Below are positions 23,167 through 32,042 of a DNA stretch of 36,278 bases, in pieces. Origin of the DNA: Opitutaceae bacterium. Its GTDB lineage: Bacteria > Verrucomicrobiota > Verrucomicrobiia > Opitutales > Opitutaceae. The first letter of the stretch is position 1. The number at the start of each line of letters is the position of its first letter. Both the position numbers and the translations under genes were made by a program. Under the pieces are notes generated by a model that was not told where the DNA came from, made no database searches, and saw only the letters and a list, made by a program, of their open reading frames with translations. The stretch is from assembly GCA_025360455.1 (NCBI GenBank), contig JANYCF010000131.1, forward strand, positions 1 to 36,278, in the 5' to 3' direction.

Positions 23167-23178
23167 TTTAACGGAAAA
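23167..23178. promoter_or_regulatory. Candidate LacI-type operator between GH1 and GH2
   Basis: TTTAACGGAAAA matches TTTARCGNTAAA at 11 of 12 positions and lies roughly midway in the GH1/GH2 divergent gap, so it could act on both genes. It is the weakest palindrome of the four sites. Confidence 0.35.
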
Positions 23179-23224
23179 CTATCGTTGCCACATCTTCACC
23201 GGATGCTTTGTTAAACCTAACGTC

Positions 23225-26140
23225 ATGCTTATGTCGCGCTACTCCCCATTGCTTCCTCTGATTTTCCTTCTGGCCGCCTTGACTGTAGGGTCGGTCACCG
23301 CACCCGCTGAATCGAATCTCAGTCCCACCGCTACCTCAGCGTCCATTATTGCTACGCCGCGTGAACACCTGCTGATGGATACCGGCTGGCGCTTTGCGTT
23401 CGGCCATCCGTTCGATCCGCAAAAAGACTTTGATCACGGCACGGCCTATTTTTCGTATCTGACCAAAGCCGGTTACGGCGACGGTCCCGCCGCCGAAAAA
23501 TTCGACGACACGGCGTGGCGCCAACTCGATCTGCCGCACGACTGGGCCGTGGAAGCGCCCTTTGATGGCCGCGGCAGTCACAGTCATGGCTACAAAGCCA
23601 TCGGCCGAAATTTTCCCGAGCGTAGCGTGGGTTGGTATCGAAAAACTTTCTCGGTCCCTGCAACTGATCTTGGCCGGCGCATCAGCGTAGAATTCGACGC
23701 CGTCGCCCGCGACTCGGTGGTTTGGATCAATGGTTTCTATCTCGGCCGCCAGCCGAGCGGCTACACCAGCTTCCGCTACGACCTCACTGATTATTTAAAT
23801 TACGGCGGCGAAAATGTCATCAGTGTCCGCGCGGATGTGACGCTGGAGGAAGGTTGGTATTACGAAGGCGCCGGCATCTACCGTCATGTTTGGTTGAACA
23901 AAACGGCCCCTTTGCACGTGGGCCCGTGGGGCACATTTGTCACGACCGACGTGCATGAACAATCCGCCACAGTGACCGCGCGCACGACTGTGATTAACGC
24001 CGGGACCACACCCGCCACCTTCGATCTGGAGCAAAGCATCATCGCTCCCGATGGCCGCGTCGTCACCAACGGCACCCTGACCAACCTTACACTTCCTGCG
24101 GGCGAAAAAGGCGAATTCCCCTGCGCTCTCACCGTACCACAACCACAACTCTGGTCTCTCGAAAATCCGGCACTGCACCGTTTGGTGACGACGATTCGCA
24201 CGGCTCAGAGCGTGGTGGATCATGATGTGACTACGTTCGGCATCCGCACGATTCGCTTCGATCCGAATGCCGGATTCTTCCTCAACGGCCAGCACGTCCT
24301 CCTCAAAGGCACCAATAATCATCAGGATCACGCCGGTGTCGGCGTCGCCCTCCCCGATGCCCTGCAGGCTTTCCGCGTCGCCCGCCTGAAAGAAATGGGC
24401 TGCAACGCCTATCGCTGCTCCCATAATCCACCGACCCCTGAACTGCTCGAGGCCTGTGATCGCCTCGGTCTGCTCGTGATCGCCGAGACTCGTCTCATGG
24501 GCCCGAGTCCGGAGCAATTGAACCAGCTCGAGAGCATGATTCAGCGTGATCGCAATCATCCGAGTGTCATTCTCTGGTCGGTGGGCAACGAAGAGTGGGC
24601 CATCGAGGGCAACATCAAGGGCGCCCGCATCACCGCCTCGATGCAGGCGTTTGCTCACCGCCTCGATCCCACCCGTCGCACCACCGTCGCCATCAGCGGT
24701 GGCTGGGGCGGCTCTTCCACCACCGTCGATGTCGTGGGTTATAATTACATCAGCCAGTCCAACCCCGACGAACAACACGCAAAATTCCCCCTGCAACCGG
24801 GCGTCGGCACGGAGGAAACCACCACGCAAGGCACCCGCGGTATTTATTTCGATGATCGCGCCCAAGCCCATCTCTCCGCCCAGAAGAAAGGCGACTCCGG
24901 CGGCAACTGCGAAAAGGGTTGGCAGTATTATTCCTCCCGTCCCTTTCTGGCCGGCTTGTTTTTCTGGACCGGCTTTGATTATCGGGGCGAATCCAATCCC
25001 TTCACTTTCCCCGCCGTCAGTTCGCAATTCGGCCTGATGGACACCTGCGGATTCCCGAAGGACAGCTATTATTATCTCCAAGCCTGGTGGAGCGACCAAC
25101 CCGTGCTGCACCTGTTTCCCCACTGGAACTGGCCTGGCAAGGAAGGCCACCCAATCAATGTGTGGTGCTACAGTAACTGCGACGAAATCGAGCTCTCGCT
25201 CAACGGCCAGTCTCTCGGCAAGAAAACCATGCCGCGCAACGGCCACCTCGAGTGGGATGTCGTTTATCAACCCGGCGTGCTCGAAGCCCACGGCTTTCGC
25301 GGTGGAAAACCAGCCGAGACCACTCGCGTGGAAACCACCGGCGCCGCCGCCAAACTCGTGCTCACGCCCGACCACCCAAAAATCAGCGCCAACGGCGAAG
25401 ATGTTTCTGTCGTTACCGTTCAGGTCGTCGATGCTGCCGGACACACCGTGCCGACCGCAGATAATCTCGTGACCTTCGAACTCGAAGGGCCCGGCCATCT
25501 CCTCGGCGTCGGCAACGGCGATCCCGTATCGCATGAGCCGGATCGCGTCATCGCGACGCTGCACATGCTCCCGGTCGAAAATTGGCACGGTCGCATCGCC
25601 CCGAGCGACACCACCACGCCGTCTGCCGCAGAATCACCGCTCACCTTGCCCCAGCTCGGCAACTGGCTCGCGCCCCTGCCCAAAGCCGGCGAGCTCTATG
25701 ATTTGTCCGCCGTGTTCTCCAGCGACACTCTGCCCGCTGATGCCCAGCTCCACTTGCATCTCCCTTCGCTCGGTTTGAAAACGACCGTCTGGTTGAATGG
25801 CCACGAAATCGTCCGCGCCCGGGACACCTCGACCGCCGGACTGATCATTCCCCTCGACGCCAGTCAACTCAACCATGGGCTGAATCGCATTCAGCTGCTC
25901 GTTACTCCTTTCACCGAAAATCCGAAGCACCTGCCTGAACTTATGCGGCTCGGCGTACTCCAGATTCAAACGCCCGCCCCCGCGTGGCAACGCAGCGTGT
26001 TCAACGGCTACGCGCAGGTCATCGTACAGGCCGACAAAACCGCCGGCACTCTTCGCCTCACCGCGCATGCCAAAAATTTGCCGTCGGCTTCCGTTACTCT
26101 CACCACCGCACCGGCCGTGCTGCGACCTTCTGTGCCATGA
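23225..26140 (+). CDS. Exported GH2 beta-galactosidase
   Basis: The 971-residue product has an N-terminal signal peptide (about 1-27; ATG 23225, with ATG 23231 equally possible). It is followed by a GH2 sugar-binding domain (about 45-225, LPHDWAVEAPFDG, YEGAGIYRHVWL), an immunoglobulin-like domain (to about 340), a TIM barrel (about 345-630) and C-terminal domains. The acid/base is E456 (SVGNEEW) and the likely nucleophile E530 (GTEETTT). RCSHNPPTPELLEACDRLG is the usual GH2 strand. The C-terminal half has a DUF4982-like region, an Ig-like domain (LVLTPDHPKISANGEDVS) and a final jelly-roll-like part. It probably removes beta-galactose from xyloglucan side chains in the periplasm (inference from neighbours). 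A PA14-type GH31 follows after 119 bp containing two hairpins. Confidence 0.92.
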   Translation: MLMSRYSPLLPLIFLLAALTVGSVTAPAESNLSPTATSASIIATPREHLLMDTGWRFAFGHPFDPQKDFDHGTAYFSYLTKAGYGDGPAAEKFDDTAWRQLDLPHDWAVEAPFDGRGSHSHGYKAIGRNFPERSVGWYRKTFSVPATDLGRRISVEFDAVARDSVVWINGFYLGRQPSGYTSFRYDLTDYLNYGGENVISVRADVTLEEGWYYEGAGIYRHVWLNKTAPLHVGPWGTFVTTDVHEQSATVTARTTVINAGTTPATFDLEQSIIAPDGRVVTNGTLTNLTLPAGEKGEFPCALTVPQPQLWSLENPALHRLVTTIRTAQSVVDHDVTTFGIRTIRFDPNAGFFLNGQHVLLKGTNNHQDHAGVGVALPDALQAFRVARLKEMGCNAYRCSHNPPTPELLEACDRLGLLVIAETRLMGPSPEQLNQLESMIQRDRNHPSVILWSVGNEEWAIEGNIKGARITASMQAFAHRLDPTRRTTVAISGGWGGSSTTVDVVGYNYISQSNPDEQHAKFPLQPGVGTEETTTQGTRGIYFDDRAQAHLSAQKKGDSGGNCEKGWQYYSSRPFLAGLFFWTGFDYRGESNPFTFPAVSSQFGLMDTCGFPKDSYYYLQAWWSDQPVLHLFPHWNWPGKEGHPINVWCYSNCDEIELSLNGQSLGKKTMPRNGHLEWDVVYQPGVLEAHGFRGGKPAETTRVETTGAAAKLVLTPDHPKISANGEDVSVVTVQVVDAAGHTVPTADNLVTFELEGPGHLLGVGNGDPVSHEPDRVIATLHMLPVENWHGRIAPSDTTTPSAAESPLTLPQLGNWLAPLPKAGELYDLSAVFSSDTLPADAQLHLHLPSLGLKTTVWLNGHEIVRARDTSTAGLIIPLDASQLNHGLNRIQLLVTPFTENPKHLPELMRLGVLQIQTPAPAWQRSVFNGYAQVIVQADKTAGTLRLTAHAKNLPSASVTLTTAPAVLRPSVP

Positions 26141-26170
26141 GTCGACGCAGGTTCATTCCCGATTCCAATC

Positions 26171-26237
26171 CCACAGGCACGGAGGCCTGTGGCTACGCCA
26201 AGCTGCTTTCCGTAGCGGCAGGCGTCCCTGCCTGCCG
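26171..26237. repeat. Two REP-like hairpins between GH2 and GH31
   Basis: CCACAGGC (26171-26178) pairs perfectly with GCCTGTGG (26185-26192), and GGCAGG (26217-26222) pairs with CCTGCC (26227-26232). Both units recur, inverted, at 9708-9781. They sit inside a presumed operon and may modulate expression or mRNA stability between the two genes. Confidence 0.65.
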
Positions 26238-26259
26238 ATCTTTCAACGCCCCCATTTTC

Positions 26260-29109
26260 ATGAATAAACATTTTTTCGCCTTCCTTTGCTCCCTCTGGTT
26301 CACCTCGCTCGCTCTCGCCGCGCCTGCCGCTCCGGAAAAATTAGCTGACGGCATCATCGTCGCCCAAAATGGCACACTGCTGAAAATCGAAGTCCGCGCT
26401 GACGATATCATTCGCGTCGTGACCGGCACCAATCGGGATTTCTTCCGGCATCCCAGTCTGATGACCGTGCCGCATCTCTCGCTCACGCCACCCGTTTGGA
26501 CGCTCAGTGCCGAAGGCCATACCGCCACCGTGCACACCGCCAAACTCCAAGTGCGCGTCGATCTCGATACCGCCGGCGTCACCTTTCTCGATCCGCAGGG
26601 AAATACTATTTTGGCCGAACAACCCTCCACGCGGTTGCTGCAGCAAGTCAACGTACAGGGAGAAACCACGTTTCATGTCCGCCAAGCCTGGGCGGCCAAC
26701 GCCGACGAATCACTCTACGGTCTCGGCGAAAACCAACTCGGCCTGCTCAATCTCAAGGGCCACGACCTCGATCTCTGGCAACACAACGGCACGGTCGCCG
26801 TTCCTTTTCTGCTGTCATCCCGCGGCTACGGCCTGCTGTGGGATAATAATTCCTACACGCGCTTTGGCGATCTGCGCGAGACTACGGCAATTCCCGCCGA
26901 CCGCCTCTTCGATGCCGACGGCAAACCCGGCGCACTGACCGCTTCCTATTTTGCCGGCGCTCATTTCGAAAAGCTCACCACGCAGCGCGCCGAATCCAAA
27001 ATCGACATCGCGATTCCCAACGGCGTGCCTTCGTTCAACCGCGCCATCCACGCCGACCTGCCGGCCGAAGGCGAATGCAGTGTGCGCTGGGAAGGATTTG
27101 TCTCACCGGAGACGAGCGGCCTGCACACCTTCGAGACGTATTCCAATGCCGGCATAAAAATGTGGATCGACGACAAGCTCGTGATGGACCACTGGCGCCA
27201 AGGCTGGTTGCCCTGGCTCGAAGTCGCCCAAGTTCCCCTCGAAGCCGGCCACCGTCACCGCCTCAAACTCGAATGGTCCCGCGATCAGGATTCGCCGACG
27301 ATGCGCTTGCGCTGGAAAACCCCGAGTGCCGAAACCGCGACTTCGCTCTGGTCGCAAGTGGGCGATGGCATCGATTACTATTTTGTCTACGGCCCGCAAC
27401 CCGACCACGTCATCGCCGGCTACCGTTATCTGACCGGCACCGCGCCGATGATGCCCGTGTGGTCTTTCGGTCTTTGGCAGTCGCGTCAACGCTACAACAC
27501 CGCGCAAGAAAGCCTCGATGTTGTCGCCGGTTTCCGGAAGCGCGGCATTCCCTTCGACAACATCGTGCAAGACTGGCGCTACTGGCCCGAAGGCAAGTGG
27601 GGCTCACACGAGTTTGACCCAAAACGTTTTCCCGATCCCGCCGGCTGGGTCAAAGCGGTCCATGATCAACACGCTCGCCTGATGATTTCCGTCTGGGGGA
27701 AATTCTATCCCGGCACGCCAAACTTCCAAGCCATGCATGACGGCGGTTTTCTTTATGAACGCAATCTCACCGAGGGCACCAAGGATTGGCTCGGCGAAGT
27801 CTACACCTTCTACGACGCCTTTAATCCCGACGCGCGTCGCCTTCTTTGGTCGCAAATGGAAAAGCAAATTTTCCGCCACGGTATCGACGCGTGGTGGATG
27901 GATGCCACCGAGGCCGATCTCCGTCCCTCGCCCACCCTCGATGGGCAGCGCGACTACGCGCATCCCACCGCGCTTGGTTCCGGCTCCCGCGTGTTGAACG
28001 CCTATCCGCTGATGAACAGCGCCGGCATCTACGAAGGCCAGCGCGCCGTCGCACCGAACCAGCGCGTCTTCAATCTCACGCGCTCCGGGTTCGCCGGCCT
28101 GCAACGTTACTCCGCCGCCGTCTGGTCCGGCGATTCATCCTCCACTTGGACCGCGATGAAAAAACAAATCACCGCCGGCCTCGGCTACTCCCTTTCCGGC
28201 CTGCCGTACTGGACGATGGACATCGGCGGATTTTCCGTTCCCGGCCGCTACGGCAGCATCGATCCCGTACCCAAGCCCGCCCAACCCGAGGCGGTCGAGG
28301 AATGGCGCGAGCTCAACACGCGCTGGTTTGAATTCGGCACCTTCGTCCCCTTCCTTCGCACTCACGGCGAATATCCGTATCGCGAGATGTGGGAATTCGG
28401 TGGGGAAACTTCTCCGGCTTACGCGGCGCACCTCAAGTTCGACCGGCTTCGCTATCGCCTGCTGCCGTACATCTACTCGCTCGCCGGCGCCGTGACGCAC
28501 GAGAACGGCACCATCATGCGCGCTCTCGTGATGGATTTCGCCAACGACGTGAAAGCGCGCGACATCAACGACCAATTTCTTTTCGGCCCCGCGCTGCTGA
28601 TCAATCCCGTGACCACTTTTCAAGCGCGCAGCCGCAATGTTTATCTGCCCGGCACCGACGGTTGGTTTGATTTCTGGACGGGCACGGCGCTGAAAGGCGG
28701 CCAAACCATCGAAGCCGCCGCGCCCTTCGATTCGATTCCGCTCTACGTGCGCGCCGGCTCGATTATTCCCTTCGGCCCCGAGCTCCAATACACGCAGGAA
28801 AAACCCGCTGATCCGATCACTCTCTATGTTTACGCCGGAGCCGATGGCGCCTTCACGCTCTACGAAGACGACGGCTTGACCTACGGCTACGAGAAGGGTG
28901 CCAGCGCCAGCATTCCCCTGCGCTGGAACGAAGCCTCACACATGCTCATCATCGGCACACGCAAGGGCTCCTTTCCCGGCATGCAGACCGATCGCACCTT
29001 CCAAATCATCTTCGTCACCAAGGATCGGCCCAGCGGTTATTCATTAACTCCGAACCTGAATGCGACGATACATTATCTGGGCGACGCAATCGCCGTGCCG
29101 CTCCGCTGA
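26260..29109 (+). CDS. Exported alpha-xylosidase, GH31 with PA14 domain (Xyl31A/BoGH31A type)
   Basis: The 949-residue product starts at the ATG at 26260, which gives a clean signal peptide (about 1-21, ending ALAA); the longer open frame upstream runs through hairpins and the end of GH2. An N-terminal beta domain contains SLYGLGENQ. A PA14-like insert (about 225-365) carries EGFVSPETSGLHTFETYSNAGIKMWIDD-type features. The catalytic barrel follows with nucleophile D548 (WWMDATE) and acid/base D625 (WSGDSSS). This architecture is that of Cellvibrio Xyl31A and Bacteroides BoGH31A, alpha-xylosidases acting on longer xyloglucan oligosaccharides. It is probably periplasmic. It differs strongly from the YicI-type enzyme at 14290. 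The symporter gene follows after 40 bp. Confidence 0.93.
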   Translation: MNKHFFAFLCSLWFTSLALAAPAAPEKLADGIIVAQNGTLLKIEVRADDIIRVVTGTNRDFFRHPSLMTVPHLSLTPPVWTLSAEGHTATVHTAKLQVRVDLDTAGVTFLDPQGNTILAEQPSTRLLQQVNVQGETTFHVRQAWAANADESLYGLGENQLGLLNLKGHDLDLWQHNGTVAVPFLLSSRGYGLLWDNNSYTRFGDLRETTAIPADRLFDADGKPGALTASYFAGAHFEKLTTQRAESKIDIAIPNGVPSFNRAIHADLPAEGECSVRWEGFVSPETSGLHTFETYSNAGIKMWIDDKLVMDHWRQGWLPWLEVAQVPLEAGHRHRLKLEWSRDQDSPTMRLRWKTPSAETATSLWSQVGDGIDYYFVYGPQPDHVIAGYRYLTGTAPMMPVWSFGLWQSRQRYNTAQESLDVVAGFRKRGIPFDNIVQDWRYWPEGKWGSHEFDPKRFPDPAGWVKAVHDQHARLMISVWGKFYPGTPNFQAMHDGGFLYERNLTEGTKDWLGEVYTFYDAFNPDARRLLWSQMEKQIFRHGIDAWWMDATEADLRPSPTLDGQRDYAHPTALGSGSRVLNAYPLMNSAGIYEGQRAVAPNQRVFNLTRSGFAGLQRYSAAVWSGDSSSTWTAMKKQITAGLGYSLSGLPYWTMDIGGFSVPGRYGSIDPVPKPAQPEAVEEWRELNTRWFEFGTFVPFLRTHGEYPYREMWEFGGETSPAYAAHLKFDRLRYRLLPYIYSLAGAVTHENGTIMRALVMDFANDVKARDINDQFLFGPALLINPVTTFQARSRNVYLPGTDGWFDFWTGTALKGGQTIEAAAPFDSIPLYVRAGSIIPFGPELQYTQEKPADPITLYVYAGADGAFTLYEDDGLTYGYEKGASASIPLRWNEASHMLIIGTRKGSFPGMQTDRTFQIIFVTKDRPSGYSLTPNLNATIHYLGDAIAVPLR

Positions 29110-29149
29110 GTCGTGGCCACCTCCTTTCCCCAGATCCCACACCTACCCC

Positions 29150-30748
29150 ATGGAAGCATCACCCCTCACATCAACGGCCCAACCCAGCCAGCCCATCGCT
29201 GATCGCGTTCCGCGCCTGCAAAAATTCGGCTACGGCCTCGGCAGCGTCCACGACATGTGGGGGCACTGGCTCTATGCCGGCCTGGCTTATCAAGTCTTCA
29301 ACATCTACCTCGGCGTTTCGCCCGCCTGGATCGCCCGCGCCCTGCTTTGCAAACTCGTGTTCGAAGCCGTGTGGGATTCCGTGTTCGGCTGGTGGTCGGA
29401 CAATACCCGCACCCGCTTCGGCCGACGTCGTCCCTTCATTCTCGTCGGCTCGGTGCTCGCCGGCGTGATGTTGCCCGTCATGTTCATGGCGCAACACGAC
29501 TGGAGAGAGATTCAATATTTCTGGTTCATGGTGGGCTCGATGGCGCTCCTCGTCCCGATCATGAGTTGTTTCTACATGCCATTCCAAAGCCTCGGCTACG
29601 AAATGACTCCGGACTACAACGAACGCACCTCGGTCCAAGCATGGCGCAGCGCCATGCAGAAGATGCCCGAAGTCCCCATGTTTGCTGCCGCCGCCTTCAC
29701 GACCGCTGGGGTCTGGGTTGGTGCTACGTGGGGCAATGTGCCGGAGCGACTGACCACTCTTTTTAGTCAAACCTTCCACTGGTTTGGAAATATGGGTGGA
29801 GCCATCTTCACCCTGGATCTTCCCCAACTGGGCGTGCTGATCAAAACCCTCTTCGGCTGGGCCCCAGGCGTCGTCGGGGCGAAGCCCAATATTTTGCTCG
29901 GAGCTCAAGTCTACACCATGATACTCGGGGCCATCATGATCGTCGCCGGCATCGGAGTGTTTTTTCTCACCCGCGAACGCTACTACGACAAACTCGTGGT
30001 CGAACGGAAGCAGACCAAGATTTCCATCAAGGCTACTCTCGGACAAGCGCTCTCCTGCCGGCCTTTCCGCGTGAATCTATTCATGGCCCTCGGCTACGGG
30101 ATCGGCACCAGCATGGTCGGCACCCTTGGCTACTACGCCACCGTTTATTACGTCTGTCACGGAGATGTCGCCGCGGGCGGCACGTGGAATTTCTGGATGG
30201 GCCTCACCGGCATGGTTCTCGGTTTGTCGGGCATCCCGGTTTATTCCTTTATCGCGCGTAAGCTCGGCAAAAAACCCGGCATGATCGCCGTGCAATTGTG
30301 CGCCATCGGCGGATTCATCGCCACCTGGTGGCTCTATAATCCCAATATGCAATGGCTGCAGGTCATCTCCTGCGGTTTGACCGCCTTCACCGGTTCAGGT
30401 TTTTGGATTCTCTACTACTCGATGACGGCGGATGTGATCGATTATGATGAACTCGCCTGCGGCCAGCGGCGCGAAGGCGCGTTTGCGGCCTGCGGTTCCT
30501 GGATCTTGAAACTCGGCGTCGCCTTGGGCAGCTGGGCCTCCGGTGAAATTCTCGCCAAGACGGGATTCGACTCCGCCCTCGGCGGTAACCAGACCGAGCA
30601 CGCGATCTTCATGATTCGCATTCTGCTCGCCTCCATTCCTGTCATCGGTCTCGTCGTAGCGCTGCTTTTCCTCCTCCGCTTCCCACTCACCCAGCAGAAA
30701 ATGGCCGAGATCCGCCAGCAACTCGAAACCCGCCGTGGCACGGTGTGA
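29150..30748 (+). CDS. GPH-family sugar:cation symporter
   Basis: The 532-residue membrane protein has about 12 hydrophobic segments and the GPH/MelB signature DSVFGWWSDNTRTRFGRRRPF (about 76-96). It imports glycosides or pentosides with Na+ or H+ across the cytoplasmic membrane. I chose the ATG at 29150 because the earlier in-frame start overlaps the GH31 end and adds a proline-rich leader unlike the family. A long central stretch (about 195-265) is larger than in MelB. In E. coli the GPH protein YicJ is encoded with YicI, which supports import of xyloglucan-derived oligosaccharides such as isoprimeverose here (inference). Confidence 0.92.
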   Translation: MEASPLTSTAQPSQPIADRVPRLQKFGYGLGSVHDMWGHWLYAGLAYQVFNIYLGVSPAWIARALLCKLVFEAVWDSVFGWWSDNTRTRFGRRRPFILVGSVLAGVMLPVMFMAQHDWREIQYFWFMVGSMALLVPIMSCFYMPFQSLGYEMTPDYNERTSVQAWRSAMQKMPEVPMFAAAAFTTAGVWVGATWGNVPERLTTLFSQTFHWFGNMGGAIFTLDLPQLGVLIKTLFGWAPGVVGAKPNILLGAQVYTMILGAIMIVAGIGVFFLTRERYYDKLVVERKQTKISIKATLGQALSCRPFRVNLFMALGYGIGTSMVGTLGYYATVYYVCHGDVAAGGTWNFWMGLTGMVLGLSGIPVYSFIARKLGKKPGMIAVQLCAIGGFIATWWLYNPNMQWLQVISCGLTAFTGSGFWILYYSMTADVIDYDELACGQRREGAFAACGSWILKLGVALGSWASGEILAKTGFDSALGGNQTEHAIFMIRILLASIPVIGLVVALLFLLRFPLTQQKMAEIRQQLETRRGTV

Positions 30749-30839
30749 TTTCAAAAACGGTCTCGTCTGAGGATCTGGCTCTCAGCTCTCATCTCTGGAC
30801 TCTCAACTGTATTAATGGCCCCCTTTCCCCCTCATCATC

Positions 30840-31856
30840 ATGACTACCCCTCCTCGGTTCGTGCGCCTGCTTCTCGCCGGCGCGGTTCTCCTACTCGCCA
30901 GCTGCTCCAAATCGGAAGCGCCCGCGAACTCCGCCGCCACCCCGGCCAAAATCAAACTGGGTTTCCTCGTAAAACAGCCGGAGGAACCCTGGTTCCAATT
31001 TGAAGGCAAAGGCGCCGACAAAGCCGCCGCTCAATATGGCTTCGAGCTGATCAAGCAGGGCGTGCAAGACGGCGAAAAAGTCATGGCGATGATCGATAAT
31101 CTCGCCGTGGCCGGCGCGCAGGGCTTCGTCATCTGCACCCCCGACGTGCGTCTCGGACCCGCCATCATGGCGCGCGCCAAACAACGAAACCTGAAGGTCG
31201 TGCTCGTCGATGACCAGTTTGTCTCCGACGGGAAATTCATGACCGAGGTGCCCTACATCGGCATGTCCGCCTCGCGCATCGGCACCCAGCAGGGCCAGAC
31301 CCTCGCGGCGGAAATGAAGAAACGCGGCTGGCCCGTCGCAGAAACGGCCGTGTGCGCCATCACTTTCGAGGAACTCGACACCGCGCGCGAGCGCACCGAC
31401 AACTCCATCGCCGCCCTCAAGGCCGCCGGTCTTCCCGCCGACCGCATCTTCAAGGCTCCGCAAAAAACCACCGACATCCCCGGGAGCTTCGACGCCGCCA
31501 ACGTCTTGCTCACCCAACACCCCGAGGTGAAACACTGGCTCATCCTGGGCATGAACGATAACGCGGTGATTGGCGCCGTACGCGCCATCGAGCAACGCGG
31601 CTTCACCGCCGATACCGCCATCGGCATCGGCATCAACGGCACGGATTGCATCGACGAATTGCGCAAGGCCAAGCCCACGCCCTTCTTCGGCTCCATGCTC
31701 GTCTCCGCCCCCCGTGAAGGGTTCATGTCCTCCGAGATCCTCTACAAATGGATCAAGGACGGCACCCCGCCACCGCTCGACACCCGGACCGAAGGCATCT
31801 TGATCACCCGCGAAAACTTTGAAGCCGTCCTGAAAAAAGAAGGCATCATAGAATAA
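30840..31856 (+). CDS. araF: L-arabinose-binding lipoprotein of an ABC importer
   Basis: The 338-residue product has a lipoprotein signal (LLASC, lipidated C22), then a mature part closely resembling E. coli AraF: KLGFLVKQPEEPWFQ, GFVICTPD, VDDQF, ELDTARERTDNS, DIPGSFDAAN, HPEVKHWLI-GMND and GIGINGTD. These include the sugar-contacting Lys, Glu, Asp, Arg and Asn motifs. AraF binds L-arabinose and also D-galactose and D-fucose, so galactose released by the GH2 enzyme is a possible second ligand. It lies 91 bp after the symporter in the same direction, and araG follows after 186 bp that hold an inverted-repeat element. Confidence 0.93.
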   Translation: MTTPPRFVRLLLAGAVLLLASCSKSEAPANSAATPAKIKLGFLVKQPEEPWFQFEGKGADKAAAQYGFELIKQGVQDGEKVMAMIDNLAVAGAQGFVICTPDVRLGPAIMARAKQRNLKVVLVDDQFVSDGKFMTEVPYIGMSASRIGTQQGQTLAAEMKKRGWPVAETAVCAITFEELDTARERTDNSIAALKAAGLPADRIFKAPQKTTDIPGSFDAANVLLTQHPEVKHWLILGMNDNAVIGAVRAIEQRGFTADTAIGIGINGTDCIDELRKAKPTPFFGSMLVSAPREGFMSSEILYKWIKDGTPPPLDTRTEGILITRENFEAVLKKEGIIE

Positions 31857-31890
31857 AACCTCGCTTAGCTAAACGCGTCTCTGCCGGCTG

Positions 31891-32010
31891 ATTTTATGGC
31901 CACAAAAAGCACAATGCCCAACCGCAGACGAAACTCTCCATGCGCCTATAGGCGCGCGGAAGATTTCCTGAGCAGGACATATCAATTTTGCGCTCTTTGT
32001 GGCAAAAATC
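31891..32010. repeat. Inverted-repeat element between araF and araG
   Basis: GCCACAAAAAGCACAA (31899-31914) and TTGCGCTCTTTGTGGC (31988-32003) are inverted repeats at 14 of 16 positions. Pairing extends into the flanking ATTTT and AAAAT tracts. A perfect 14-bp palindrome GCGCCTATAGGCGC lies near the centre (31942-31955). It is non-coding and MITE-like, and probably separates araF and araG expression. Confidence 0.65.
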
Positions 32011-32042
32011 CTGTGTCTTGGTTGGCTGGCCCCTAGTATCCC

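Noticed and set aside
23795..25588. A 597-residue open frame on the minus strand
   Set aside because: It lies wholly inside the GH2 gene, whose domains and catalytic residues are clear. Its composition is that of a shadow frame in GC-rich DNA.
25984..26259. N-terminal extension of the PA14-type GH31 gene
   Set aside because: The extension overlaps the end of GH2 and two hairpins; the ATG at 26260 gives a normal signal peptide.
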